Shown here: positions 18,014 to 26,681 of the stretch, piece after piece | How positions within the stretch are numbered: position 1 is the first letter of the stretch | Layout of the letters: each line of letters begins with the position of its first letter | From: Actinokineospora enzanensis DSM 44649 | GTDB lineage: Bacteria > Actinomycetota > Actinomycetes > Mycobacteriales > Pseudonocardiaceae | Assembly: GCF_000374445.1 (NCBI RefSeq) | Contig: NZ_KB894421.1 | Span: 79,287-143,286 of the forward strand | Length of the DNA stretch: 64,000 bases | Direction: 5' to 3' | Made by a program: the position numbers and the translations under genes | The notes under the pieces: model-generated | Databases searched by the model: none | What the model was told of the DNA's origin: nothing | Seen by the model: only the letters and a program-made list of their open reading frames with translations

Positions 18014-18739
18014 CTACGCGTCGCGCTTGTTCGCGACGACCAGTGCGGCGATCAGCAGTGCTGCCGTGACCCCGGCGAAGTAGAGCAGCGAGCCCCAGGG
18101 GGACTGCGGCGCCTCCGGCACCGGGTTGAGGAACCGCCCGGCGTTGATGAACGGCATCCAGTCCTGGATGTCCCGGCCGACATTGGGGATCAGCGCGACC
18201 AGGTTCTCCACCAGCAGCGGCCAGATCAGCAGGATGGACAGGGCGCCCGCGGACTGGCGGACCAGCACGCCGACGGCCACCGAGAGCACCGCCGCGAGAG
18301 CGAAGACCAGCCCGGCGCCCGCGACCATGCGCAGGTCGTCGCCGGTGCTGATGGCCAGCTCCGGGCTGCTGTCGATCATCCGCGCGACCGCCCAGGAGCC
18401 GAACGCGGCGATCTCGCCGAGCACGCCTGCCAGCACGGCGACCACCACGCACTTGGCCAGCAGCACGCCGCTGCGGTTGGGCACCGCCTGGAAGGTGGTC
18501 CGGATGGTGGCGAAGCGGTACTCGGTGGTGATGGCCAGCGCGGCCATCACGGTGATGATCATCAGGCCGAACTGGATGCCGAACTGGCTGTGCTCCACCC
18601 GCAGCGGGTTGTTCCCGCCGTGGTTGAGCGCGACCATCACGGCCATGCCGATGGTGAGGCCGAGCGCGAGCAGCGCGGACCACCATGGCGAGCGAGTGGT
18701 GAACAGCTTGATCCGCTCGGTGGCGAGCAGCGTGGTCAT
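18014..18739 (-). CDS. ABC-2 type exporter permease B (module 1)
   Basis: A 241-residue membrane protein with about six hydrophobic segments. It starts at ATG 18739 with LLATERIKLFTTRSPWW and has the family segment TEYRFATIRTTFQAVPNR. It is the last gene of a three-gene unit: ATPase, permease A, permease B. Its ATG shares one base with the stop of permease A (TGATG), indicating translational coupling. Two different permeases suggest a heterodimeric membrane part. Substrate unknown. Confidence 0.85.
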   Translation of the reverse strand: MTTLLATERIKLFTTRSPWWSALLALGLTIGMAVMVALNHGGNNPLRVEHSQFGIQFGLMIITVMAALAITTEYRFATIRTTFQAVPNRSGVLLAKCVVVAVLAGVLGEIAAFGSWAVARMIDSSPELAISTGDDLRMVAGAGLVFALAAVLSVAVGVLVRQSAGALSILLIWPLLVENLVALIPNVGRDIQDWMPFINAGRFLNPVPEAPQSPWGSLLYFAGVTAALLIAALVVANKRDA

Positions 18740-19503
18740 CAGGCATCCCTCCGCTTGGCCGTGGTGATGGCGATGACCAGTACGACCACGGCGAAGGCCG
18801 CGAAGTAGAGCAGCGCGGGCCACGGGCCAAGGCCCGCCTCGGCGGGCGGCGGCCCCTCGTTGATCGGGCGCGTGGTGATGTCCGCGTCCCCGGTGATGAA
18901 CGCGTTGGACATGTTGAACGGCAGCCAACGGTGGATCTTCGGACCGATCGTGGGGATCAGCGTGACCAGGCCCTCGACCAGGTTGGTGTAGATCAGCAGC
19001 AGCGCGATGGCGCCCGCCGAGTGCCGCACCAGCACGCCGACGCCGACCGCGATCACGGCCGCGATGGCGTACACCAGGCCGACGCCTGCCACCGCGCGCC
19101 ACTCGTAGGCGGTGTCGATGCCAAGGTCGGCACTGGACTTGATCAGCTTGCTGATGCCCCAGGAGCCGAACGCGCACAGCTCGCCGACGATCCCGGCCAG
19201 GATCGCCACCACGGCCGTCTTGGCCAGCAGCGCGGTCGGGCGGTTGGGCACGGCCAGGAAGGTGGCCCGGATGGTGGAGAACCGGTACTCGGTGGTGATC
19301 GCCAGCGCGGCCATCACCATCACCACGACCAGGCCGAAGGTATAGCCGAACTGGGTGGCGGCGACGTTCATCGGGGACGCGGCGTTCGAGGTGCCGGACA
19401 TCAGCGCGCCGAACCCGATCGTGATGGCGAGCGCGATCGCGGTGCACCACCAGGGCGAGCGGGTGGAGAACAGCTTCATCCGCTCGACAGCGAGGAGAGT
19501 CAT
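18739..19503 (-). CDS. ABC-2 type exporter permease A (module 1)
   Basis: A 254-residue membrane protein with about six hydrophobic segments, opening LLAVERMKLFSTRSPWW, followed by TEYRFSTIRATFLAVPNR. It lies 4 bp after the stop of its ATPase gene and overlaps permease B by one base. It is paralogous to permease B and to the module 2 permease, which points to tandem duplication in this locus. Substrate unknown. Confidence 0.85.
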   Translation of the reverse strand: MTLLAVERMKLFSTRSPWWCTAIALAITIGFGALMSGTSNAASPMNVAATQFGYTFGLVVVMVMAALAITTEYRFSTIRATFLAVPNRPTALLAKTAVVAILAGIVGELCAFGSWGISKLIKSSADLGIDTAYEWRAVAGVGLVYAIAAVIAVGVGVLVRHSAGAIALLLIYTNLVEGLVTLIPTIGPKIHRWLPFNMSNAFITGDADITTRPINEGPPPAEAGLGPWPALLYFAAFAVVVLVIAITTAKRRDA

Positions 19504-19507
19504 GTCG

Positions 19508-20452
19508 TCACTTCCCCGCAGGCACGAGCGTGGCCGGGGTCTGACCGTCGGTCAGCTCCGTGTGGTACTCCACCGAATCGCCGGTGAGCTGCATGAACGC
19601 CTCTTCCAGGGAGCCGCGCTGTGGGCTCAGCTCGTGCAGCACGACGCCCTCGCGGGCGGCCAGCTCGCCGATGTCGGCGCAGTCCATACCGGAGACGACC
19701 AGGTTCTCGCCCTCGTCGCGCAGGTTCGCGCCGAGCCTGCCCAGCGCGCCGCGCAGGACGGCCAGCTGCGGGCTGCGTACCCGCACGGTGTTCTCGGTGG
19801 CCTGGGCCACGAAGTCCTCGGTGCTGCTCTGCGAGATCAGCTTGCCGCGGCCGATGACGACCAGCTCCTGCGCGGTCAGCGCCATCTCGGAGAGCAGGTG
19901 GCTGGAGACGAAGACGGTGCGGCCCTCGTCGGCCAGCCGGTGCATGAACTTGCGGATCCAGAGAATGCCCTCCGGGTCCAGGCCGTTGACCGGTTCGTCG
20001 AACAGCAGCACCTGCGGGTCGCCGAGCAGCGCGGCGGCGATGCCCAGCCGCTGCGACATGCCCAGCGAGAAACCGCCCGCGCGCTTGCCCGCGACGGCGG
20101 TCAGGCCGACGATCTCCAGCACCTCGTCCACCCGGCGGGCCGGGAGCTTGTTGGACTTGGCCATCCACTGCAGGTGGGCGCGGGCGGACCGGTTGGGGTG
20201 CACCCACTTGGCGTCCAGCAGCGCGCCGACGGTGCGCAGCGGCTGGTGTAAGTCGCGGTAGCGCTTGCCGTCGATGAGCGCCGAACCCCCGGTCGGGGTG
20301 TCCAGCCCCAGGATCATCCGCATGGTGGTGGACTTCCCGGCGCCGTTCGGCCCCAGGAACCCGGTCACCCGGCCCGTGGGGACCGAGAACGACAGGTTGT
20401 CGACGGCGAGCGTCTTGCCGTAGCGCTTGGTGAGGCCGACTGCCTCGATCAT
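19508..20452 (-). CDS. ABC transporter ATP-binding protein (module 1)
   Basis: A 314-residue ATPase with Walker A GPNGAGKST, signature FSLGMSQRLG and Walker B LLFDEPVNGLDPEG. It is highly similar to the module 2 ATPase over the whole core. The start is ATG 20452, with AGAGGAG six bases upstream. It is the first gene of the module 1 operon and is divergent from a tetR gene across a 246-bp region holding a perfect operator palindrome. Drug or lipid export under TetR control is the obvious hypothesis, but no substrate can be read. Confidence 0.9.
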   Translation of the reverse strand: MIEAVGLTKRYGKTLAVDNLSFSVPTGRVTGFLGPNGAGKSTTMRMILGLDTPTGGSALIDGKRYRDLHQPLRTVGALLDAKWVHPNRSARAHLQWMAKSNKLPARRVDEVLEIVGLTAVAGKRAGGFSLGMSQRLGIAAALLGDPQVLLFDEPVNGLDPEGILWIRKFMHRLADEGRTVFVSSHLLSEMALTAQELVVIGRGKLISQSSTEDFVAQATENTVRVRSPQLAVLRGALGRLGANLRDEGENLVVSGMDCADIGELAAREGVVLHELSPQRGSLEEAFMQLTGDSVEYHTELTDGQTPATLVPAGK

Positions 20453-20672
20453 GGTGACTCCTCTTAAGCCTGGCTGGTGCGCACCTCCCCTGGCACGCCC
20501 CCCCGTTCTGACACCAGGATGCCGCCACCCGCGCTCTCGCGCGTCGTCCTGTGGTCGCCCCTCGGGGTCAGCTTTCAGGAGTAGCCTGCCGCACCCGCCG
20601 TGGCCCGGGGTATCGGGTACGACCCTGAGTGGACCCTGATCCGCGCGCCTGGTCCGGATGAGTGGCCAGGGG

Positions 20673-20694
20673 TTATTGAACTGTGCTTCAATAA
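20673..20694 (+). promoter_or_regulatory. TetR operator palindrome
   Basis: Perfect inverted repeat TTATTGAA-N6-TTCAATAA, ending 4 bp before the proposed tetR GTG at 20699. It is AT-rich in a GC-rich setting. Its position over the likely tetR promoter suggests autorepression. The divergent ABC operon starts 221 bp away. Confidence 0.65.
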
Positions 20695-20698
20695 TGGG

Positions 20699-21277
20699 GT
20701 GGCCCGCCCGAGAACCATCTCCGACCAGCAGATACTGGACGCTGCCTCGGTGGTCATCGGGCGCGTGGGGCCGGGCTTCACCCTGGCTCAGACAGCCGCC
20801 GAGGCCGGGGTCTCGGTTGGCACGGTGGCGCAGCGCTTCGGCTCCAAGGACGGCCTGCTGCTGGCGATCTTCGACCACGCGACGGCCGAGGTCGCCGGTG
20901 CGATGCGCGCCGCCGCCGAGGTCGAGCCCGACCCGGTGGCGGGTGTCCGGGCCGCCGTGCTGCGCACTTTTGCATCGCTGGGCGACGCCGAGACCGCGGG
21001 CAACCACCTGGGACAGCTCGGCGTCGACCTGATGGACCCGCACCTGCGCGCCAGGCTCGGCGTGCACTTCACCGCGATGCAGGCGGAACTACGCCGCGCG
21101 CTGGACCGGGCGCGGCCGCACCTGCCCGGCGCCCCGGCCGTGGACGTGGCAGCGCGGGTGCTGCTTTCCCTGGTGAACGGGGTCGCCATCGACTGGTCCG
21201 TCCGTCCGCACGGACGCCTCGCGGACCGGATGACCGAGGACGTGGACGCGGTGCTGGAGGCGTGGCGCCGCGGGTGA
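20699..21277 (+). CDS. TetR family regulator
   Basis: About 192 residues. The N-terminal TetR HTH (ILDAASVVIGRVGPGFTLAQTA, then VSVGTVAQRFGSKDGLL) lies at about 8-55, followed by a helical ligand domain. I chose GTG at 20699 because the longer frame to 20600 would run through the operator palindrome and lacks domain sequence. The following SDR gene starts 9 bp after the stop, so the regulator and SDR are likely to form one operon. Likely targets are itself, the SDR and perhaps the divergent exporter operon. Ligand unknown. Confidence 0.85.
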   Translation: MARPRTISDQQILDAASVVIGRVGPGFTLAQTAAEAGVSVGTVAQRFGSKDGLLLAIFDHATAEVAGAMRAAAEVEPDPVAGVRAAVLRTFASLGDAETAGNHLGQLGVDLMDPHLRARLGVHFTAMQAELRRALDRARPHLPGAPAVDVAARVLLSLVNGVAIDWSVRPHGRLADRMTEDVDAVLEAWRRG

Positions 21278-21286
21278 GGGGAGGAC

Positions 21287-22288
21287 ATGACGGTGGATGA
21301 CCAGACTGTGACGGACAGTGCTGTTACAGACGGTGCTGTTGTAGACGGTGCGGCGGCTGTAGACGGTGCGGCGGCGGACGGTGCGTTGGCGGGTCGGGTC
21401 GCGGTGGTGACCGGTGCGACCCGGGGCTGCGGTCGGGGTATCGCGGTGGAGCTGGGCGCGGCGGGGGCGACGGTCTACGTCACCGGGCGCACGACCCGGG
21501 ACAGCGCCTCGCCGATGAAGCGCGCGGAGACGATCGAGGAGACTGCGGAGCTGGTCGACGCGGCGGGCGGCACGGGCATCCCGGTCCGCTGCGACTTCTC
21601 GGTGGTGTCCGATGTGGACGCCCTGCGCGACCGGATCGAGGCCGAGCACGGCCGGATCGACGTGTTGGTCGACGACGTCTGGGGCGGCGACCCGTTCGTC
21701 GACTTCGAGGCGTCCTATTGGGAGTCCTCTTTGGACAACGCGGTCCAGGTCGTGCGCAACGGCCTGGAGACCCACCTGATCACCCTGCACCGGCTGCTGC
21801 CCCTGGTCGTCAAGCGGCGCGGCGGGCTGGTGGTCGAGGTGACCGACGGCGACACCGAGCGGTACTGGGGCACCGGGATCCCGTACTACCTGGTGAAGTC
21901 CGGCGTCCGGGCGATCGGCCGGGCCCTCGGCGCGGACCTCGCCGAGCACGGGGTCACCGGCCTGTCGGTCACCCCCGGTTTCCTGCGCTCGGAGATGATG
22001 CTCGAACACTTCGGCGTCACCGAGGAGAACTGGCGGGACGGCGCGGCGAAGGACCCGCACTACGTCATGGCCGAGTCGCCCCGCTACGTCGGCCGGGCCA
22101 TCGCCGCGCTCGCCGCCGACCCGGACGTCTCCCGGTTCGCGGGCCGCACCATGGCCAGCTGGACGCTGATGCGCGAGTACGGGTTCACCGATGTGGACGG
22201 CAGCCGCCCGGACTGGGGCCGCTGGTTCGAGGAGGTCTACGAGACGAAGACCGACCCGACCACCGTGGACCCCGCCCGGTACCGGTGA
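21287..22288 (+). CDS. SDR family oxidoreductase (DHRS1-like) with N-terminal repeat
   Basis: 333 residues. After a 35-residue tail built of five-residue VxDGA repeats comes an SDR domain with TGATRGCGRG near 43, DDVWGGD replacing the usual NNAG, and a YYLVK catalytic Tyr/Lys pair near 205. The C-terminal region WTLMREYGFTDVDGSRPDWG resembles DHRS1-like SDRs. The ATG at 21287 has a strong GGGGAGG before it. It is downstream of tetR and convergent with the response regulator, with one base between stops. It is probably an NAD(P)-dependent oxidoreductase of unknown substrate. Confidence 0.85.
   Translation: MTVDDQTVTDSAVTDGAVVDGAAAVDGAAADGALAGRVAVVTGATRGCGRGIAVELGAAGATVYVTGRTTRDSASPMKRAETIEETAELVDAAGGTGIPVRCDFSVVSDVDALRDRIEAEHGRIDVLVDDVWGGDPFVDFEASYWESSLDNAVQVVRNGLETHLITLHRLLPLVVKRRGGLVVEVTDGDTERYWGTGIPYYLVKSGVRAIGRALGADLAEHGVTGLSVTPGFLRSEMMLEHFGVTEENWRDGAAKDPHYVMAESPRYVGRAIAALAADPDVSRFAGRTMASWTLMREYGFTDVDGSRPDWGRWFEEVYETKTDPTTVDPARYR
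21308..21385 (+). repeat. 15-bp tandem repeat coding VxDGA units
   Basis: Five in-frame 15-bp units with one extra GCG codon between the third and fourth. The unit core is GTAGACGGTGC with variants, encoding VTDSA, VTDGA, VVDGA, AVDGA and AADGA. It forms the disordered N-terminal tail of the SDR. Confidence 0.75.
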
Positions 22289-22289
22289 C

Positions 22290-22955
22290 TCACACGTCCC
22301 CTGGCCGCACCAGACCGGTCTCGTAGGCCAGCACCACCGCCTGCACCCGGTCCCGCAGCTCCAGCTTGGACAGCACCCGGCCCACGTGCGTCTTCACGGT
22401 GGCCTCGGACAGGAACAGCTTGCGGGCGATCTCGGTGTTCGACAGCCCCTGGGCCATCAGCACGAGCACCTCGCGCTCCCGCTCGGTGAGCACGTCGAGC
22501 ACCGACGCGTCGCGCAGCTCGCCGCCGCCCGGACCGAGGAACCGGTCCAGCAGCCTGCGGGTCACGCTCGGCGAGACCACCGCGTCGCCGCTGGCCACCG
22601 AGCGCAGCGCGGAGACCAGGTGGCTGGGCGGGGTGTCCTTGAGCAGGAAGCCGCTGGCGCCGTTGCGCAGCGCCGACAGGGCGTACTCGTCCAGGTCGAA
22701 GGTGGTCATCACGAGGACCTTGGAGGTGCCCTGCTCGGTGATCACCCTGGTCGCCTCGACGCCGTCCAGCACCGGCATCCGGACATCCATCAGCACCACG
22801 TCCGGGCGCAGCTTGTCGGCCAGCTCGATGGCGGCCCGGCCGTCACCCGCCTCGCCGACGACCTCCATGTCCTCCTGGGCACCGAGGACCATCCGGAAGC
22901 CGACGCGCATGAGTTCCTGGTCGTCCACCAGCACCACCCTGATCACGTGGCCCAA
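22290..22955 (-). CDS. NarL/LuxR-type response regulator
   Basis: 221 residues. The receiver domain has the acidic pair in VLVDDQE, phosphorylation Asp in VLMDVRMP near 57, Thr in MTTFD and Lys in LKDTPP. A LuxR HTH follows, with LTEREREVLVLMAQGLSN and FLSEATVKTHV. TTG at 22955 is preceded by TAGGAGG with 7-nt spacing. GTG at 22946 is the alternative and gives MIRVVLVDD. It follows its histidine kinase by 11 bp and forms a two-component system with it. The signal is unknown. Confidence 0.92.
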   Translation of the reverse strand: MGHVIRVVLVDDQELMRVGFRMVLGAQEDMEVVGEAGDGRAAIELADKLRPDVVLMDVRMPVLDGVEATRVITEQGTSKVLVMTTFDLDEYALSALRNGASGFLLKDTPPSHLVSALRSVASGDAVVSPSVTRRLLDRFLGPGGGELRDASVLDVLTEREREVLVLMAQGLSNTEIARKLFLSEATVKTHVGRVLSKLELRDRVQAVVLAYETGLVRPGDV

Positions 22956-22966
22956 CCTAACGCCTC

Positions 22967-24163
22967 CTACGCGGTGGACACCGGTAGCACTGCTCGGACG
23001 CGCCAGCCGCCTTCCGTGTGCGGGCCTGCCTGGAGCGTGCCGCCGAAGACGTTGGCGCGTTCGCGCATGCCGATGAGGCCGTTGCCGCCGACCGATGACA
23101 GGGCGGCGAGCCGGGGGTGCCGGTCGGTGCCGGGGCCGCGGTCGGTGATGTCCAGCTCCACCCGGTCACCGATCCGCTGCACGTGCACGGCCGCGGTCGC
23201 GCCGGGGCCCGCGTGCTTGATCGTGTTGGTCAGCGCCTCCTGGACGATCCGGTAGATGCCCAGGCCGACGCCCGCGGGCAGGTCGTCCAGCTCGCCGGTC
23301 AGGTCCAGCCGCACCGGCACGCCGATGGCCCGGACCCGCTCGGCCAGGTCCGAGATGGACTGTGCGCCCGGCTGCGGCGCGCGGTCGGACTCGCCGTCGT
23401 CGCTGCGCAGCACGCCGAGCAGGCGGCGCAGCTCGGTCAGCGCCTCGCGGCCGGTGGCGGAGATGGTGTTGATGGCCCGTTCGGCCACGTCGGGCTGGGA
23501 CCGGACCGCGTAGGCGGCGCCGTCGGCCTGGACCACGATGACGCTGACCGCGTGCGCGACCACGTCGTGCAGCTCGCGGGCGATCCGGGCGCGCTCCTGG
23601 CCGACGGCGATCCGTGCCTGTTGGTCGCGCTCGGTCTCCAGCAGCGCCAGCCTGCGCTCCACCTCCGCGTGGTAGGCCCGGCGGGCACCGGAGAACTCGC
23701 CGAGCGACCAGCAGAACCCGAAGATCACCACGATCACCACGGTGGGCGTCACCGCGCCAGGGAAGCCCTGCCGCCAGACCGCCCAGGCCGTGGTGCCGAC
23801 GGCCAGCCACAGCACGTACAGCGCGCCCTGCCGCCTGCTCACATAGGCGACCACGGTGTACAGCGAGATGCCCAGCGCGATGTCCGCGCCGCGCATCCGG
23901 GCGTCGATGCCGCCGAGGTTCGGTCCGTGCGTGAGCAGCTGCACGAAGCCTGCGCCCAGCACCAGGTACGCGGACAGCAGCGGGTACCGCCTGCGGATCA
24001 CCAGCGGTCCCAGCAGTCCCAGCCCGACCAGCCAGAACACCACCGGGTTCACCCCGCCGGGCATGGCGAAGGCGGAGATCGACTCCAGGGCGCCGAGCAC
24101 GGCGGCGATGACGCTGTCCCCGGCGATCGGGTGCGCCTTCATCCACAAGCTCAGTCTCCGCAC
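22967..24163 (-). CDS. Two-component sensor histidine kinase (NarL partner type, HisKA_3)
   Basis: About 398 residues with an N-terminal membrane sensor region of five or six helices. A coiled coil follows (RAYHAEVERRLALLETERDQQARIA), then an H-box with the phospho-accepting His in ARELHDVVAHAVS, and the HATPase domain with the N-box in IVQEALTNTIKHAG and a G-box in GNGLIGMRERA. This is the DesK/NarX-like class. GTG at 24163 is chosen and ATG at 24142 is possible. The open frame beyond 24163 lacks domain sequence. It signals to the adjacent response regulator. Confidence 0.9.
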   Translation of the reverse strand: MRRLSLWMKAHPIAGDSVIAAVLGALESISAFAMPGGVNPVVFWLVGLGLLGPLVIRRRYPLLSAYLVLGAGFVQLLTHGPNLGGIDARMRGADIALGISLYTVVAYVSRRQGALYVLWLAVGTTAWAVWRQGFPGAVTPTVVIVVIFGFCWSLGEFSGARRAYHAEVERRLALLETERDQQARIAVGQERARIARELHDVVAHAVSVIVVQADGAAYAVRSQPDVAERAINTISATGREALTELRRLLGVLRSDDGESDRAPQPGAQSISDLAERVRAIGVPVRLDLTGELDDLPAGVGLGIYRIVQEALTNTIKHAGPGATAAVHVQRIGDRVELDITDRGPGTDRHPRLAALSSVGGNGLIGMRERANVFGGTLQAGPHTEGGWRVRAVLPVSTA

Positions 24164-24393
24164 GGTCCGAGCGTAGGCACTGTCGGCGCCGGTCCGCGTC
24201 CTCCCGGCGTCGCATTGCCCGGTCCGACCGCAGGCGGACCGGGCCAGCGGCTCCCCCGGCGCTCCCCCAGCGCACGGTGTCGGCGGACCGAACCAGGCGA
24301 GTGTGGACACGCCGGGGCCCCGGTCATGGCACGATGCGGGGCGACCGACGGAGGGGAATCGGCCGGGTGCGCTCCGGCCGGGGAGGAATCGGC

Positions 24394-26001
24394 TTGTCGA
24401 CCGAGCAGCAGCACCTGGCCGGCCCGTTGTCCGCCGCGGTGGCCAACCTCTGCCAGCGCCTGCAGCCCCAGGTGTCCGCACGCACCGCCGCCGGGTTCCG
24501 CGAGGTGCTGCGCAGGTTGTCCGCCCCGTTGCAGGTAGCGGTCGCCGGGCGGATCAAGTCCGGGAAGTCCACGCTGGTCAACGCGTTGATCGGGCGCCGG
24601 GTCGCGCCCACCGACGTCGGCGAGTGCACCCGGCTGGTGACCCGCTTCCAGTACGGCACGGTGGACCGGGTGGAGCTGGTCTTCTTCGACGGTCGCAAGC
24701 AGGTGCTGCCGTTCGACGTCGGCGGCATGATCCCGAAGGACCTGGAGGTCGACTTCGACAAGGTCTCGCACCTGGAGGCCTACCTGACCAACGCGGTGCT
24801 GCGGGACCTGACCGTGATCGACACCCCCGGCCTCGGCTCGCTGGACCTGGCCTCGGTGAAGCGCACCGAGCAGCTGCTGGGCGCGGCCAAGCACCGCAAG
24901 TCCGACGACGACCCGGACGCTGCCGAGGGCGACCGGGCCGCGGACGGGGACGCGGACACCGACGAGGACGACGGCGAGCTGGACGACACCTCGCGCAACG
25001 CCGTGGCGGGCGCCGAGGCCGTGCTCTACGTGGTGACCCAGGGCGTGCGGGCCGACGACCAGCAGGCGTTGGCCGCGTTCACCGCCGCCACGGCCAGCCG
25101 GGAGGCGGGCCCGGTCAACGCCATCGCGGTGCTCAACAAGGCCGACACGATCACCCCGGAGTCGGTGACCGGCAGCGACGGCGACGTGTGGAAGGCGGCC
25201 ACGCTGCTGGCCGAGAAGCAGGCGGCCACGCTCAAGCCGCGGGTCGCCGACGTCATCCCGGTGATCGGCCTGCTCGCCGAGTCCGCCGAGTCCGGCAACT
25301 TCACCTCCGCCGACGCGGACGCGCTGCGCCAGCTGGCCCAGCTCGACGACGGCACCTGGGAGACGATGCTGATCTCCGCGGACATCTTCACCAGCTGGGA
25401 GTGCGAGGTGCCCACCGGCACCCGGGTGCGGCTGCTGGAGAAGCTGGACCTGTACGGCATCCGCTGCGCGGTGGACACGCTGCGCGCCGAGCCGGACCTG
25501 ACCGCGGGCGCGCTGCGCCGCAAGCTGCTGGACGCCTCCGGCCTGGCGGGCGTGCGCACCCGGCTGGACGCGGTGTTCCGGGTCCGCGCGGACGGCATCA
25601 AGGCGGCCGCCGCGCTGGCCTCGGTGACCGCGCTCGCGCACGCCTCCGGCGACCCGGGCGAGCGGCAGCGGGTGCACGACGCGATCGAGGTGCTGCTGGC
25701 CAAGCCGGAGGCGCACCAGCTGCGGTTGCTGGAGGCGCTGACCCTGGTCACCTCGGGCGCGGTGAACATGCCGGAGGACCTGGCCGAGGAGGTGCTGCGG
25801 GTGGGCGGCAGCGCCGAGGTGGGCGAGCAGCTTGGCATGCGCGGCCGCCCGCACAAGGAGCTGTCCGCGTACGCGCTGGAGCGCGCGGGCTGGTGGCGGT
25901 CGTTCGCCTCGTTCGGCGCGACCCCGGCGCAGAGCCGGGTGGCGCACGTGGTGCACCGGGCCTACTTCCTCATCTGGCAGCAGCTGAAGGCACAGGCCTG
26001 A
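24394..26001 (+). CDS. Dynamin-like GTPase 1 (IniC/DynA-type)
   Basis: About 535 residues. GTPase motifs are G1 GRIKSGKSTLVN near 50, G3 DTPGLGS and G4 NKAD. A strongly acidic insertion (about 170-200, many Asp/Glu) follows G3, and the C-terminal half is helical and ends QQLKAQA. There is no clear membrane anchor. The TTG at 24394 has GGGAGGA six bases upstream, and GTG at 24367 with its own GGAGGGG is an alternative. It is the first gene of a cluster with a GrpE-like protein and a second dynamin, resembling mycobacterial iniA/iniC and Streptomyces dynAB pairs. It probably acts in membrane repair or remodelling. Confidence 0.85.
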   Translation: MSTEQQHLAGPLSAAVANLCQRLQPQVSARTAAGFREVLRRLSAPLQVAVAGRIKSGKSTLVNALIGRRVAPTDVGECTRLVTRFQYGTVDRVELVFFDGRKQVLPFDVGGMIPKDLEVDFDKVSHLEAYLTNAVLRDLTVIDTPGLGSLDLASVKRTEQLLGAAKHRKSDDDPDAAEGDRAADGDADTDEDDGELDDTSRNAVAGAEAVLYVVTQGVRADDQQALAAFTAATASREAGPVNAIAVLNKADTITPESVTGSDGDVWKAATLLAEKQAATLKPRVADVIPVIGLLAESAESGNFTSADADALRQLAQLDDGTWETMLISADIFTSWECEVPTGTRVRLLEKLDLYGIRCAVDTLRAEPDLTAGALRRKLLDASGLAGVRTRLDAVFRVRADGIKAAAALASVTALAHASGDPGERQRVHDAIEVLLAKPEAHQLRLLEALTLVTSGAVNMPEDLAEEVLRVGGSAEVGEQLGMRGRPHKELSAYALERAGWWRSFASFGATPAQSRVAHVVHRAYFLIWQQLKAQA

Positions 26002-26108
26002 TCGCCCGCTGATGATCACCTCCGGGCTGCCGGAACCGCCGTGGCGCGGCCGCCCGGCGCTATACGATTCGGCATCGGTCGGGGTGTGAGCAGGCTGGGT
26101 GAGGCGGA

Positions 26109-26681
26109 ATGGCGTCCTGGTTCAAGGGCAAGCGCAAAGACGGCTTCCGGACGGAAGCAGGCTCGGATGACTCTTATGGCTCCAATGATTCCTACGACAT
26201 GGCGGGCGAGGGCGCGGTGACCGGCGGGGGTATCGAGGACGTGCTGCGACCGGTCGGCGAGCCGACCGTCGAGTTGCGACCGGTGGCGGCGGCCGAACCC
26301 GCGCCGGAGGTGGCCCCGGCGGACGGGTTCGACGAGTTCGACGCGGACGGCATGGCTGGTGCGGCCGAGGTGTACGAGCAGACGGTGGCCGACCGGCGCG
26401 CCTTGGTAGCGCTGTGCCTGTACGCGCACGACCGGGCACGCAGCTCGGGCGTGGCCGAGCGGATCGAGGAGGGGCTGGCGGGCGTCGGGGTGACCGCGCT
26501 GCGGCCGGAGGGCGAGCGGTTCGACCCGGCGGTGCACGAGGCGGGCGGCACGGTCGGCACCGAGGACGAGAGCCTGGACGGCATGGTCGCGGAGACCGAG
26601 GTGGTCGGCTTCAGCGACCGCGGCCACCTGCTGCGCGCGCCGATCGTCACCGTTTACACCAGCCGGGCGACCACGGCATGA
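26109..26681 (+). CDS. GrpE-like protein
   Basis: 190 residues. The N-terminal 75 residues are low-complexity and acidic. A short helix (AAEVYEQTVADRRALVALCLYAHDRA) leads into a segment like the GrpE beta-wing: GERFDPAVHEAGGTV, LDGMVAE and a final strand RAPIVTVY. The long coiled coil of true GrpE is missing, so it may not be a DnaK exchange factor in the usual form. Its stop overlaps the ATG of the second dynamin gene (ATGA), implying coupled translation. No dnaK is visible here. The GrpE-fold assignment rests on motif similarity only. Confidence 0.65.
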   Translation: MASWFKGKRKDGFRTEAGSDDSYGSNDSYDMAGEGAVTGGGIEDVLRPVGEPTVELRPVAAAEPAPEVAPADGFDEFDADGMAGAAEVYEQTVADRRALVALCLYAHDRARSSGVAERIEEGLAGVGVTALRPEGERFDPAVHEAGGTVGTEDESLDGMVAETEVVGFSDRGHLLRAPIVTVYTSRATTA

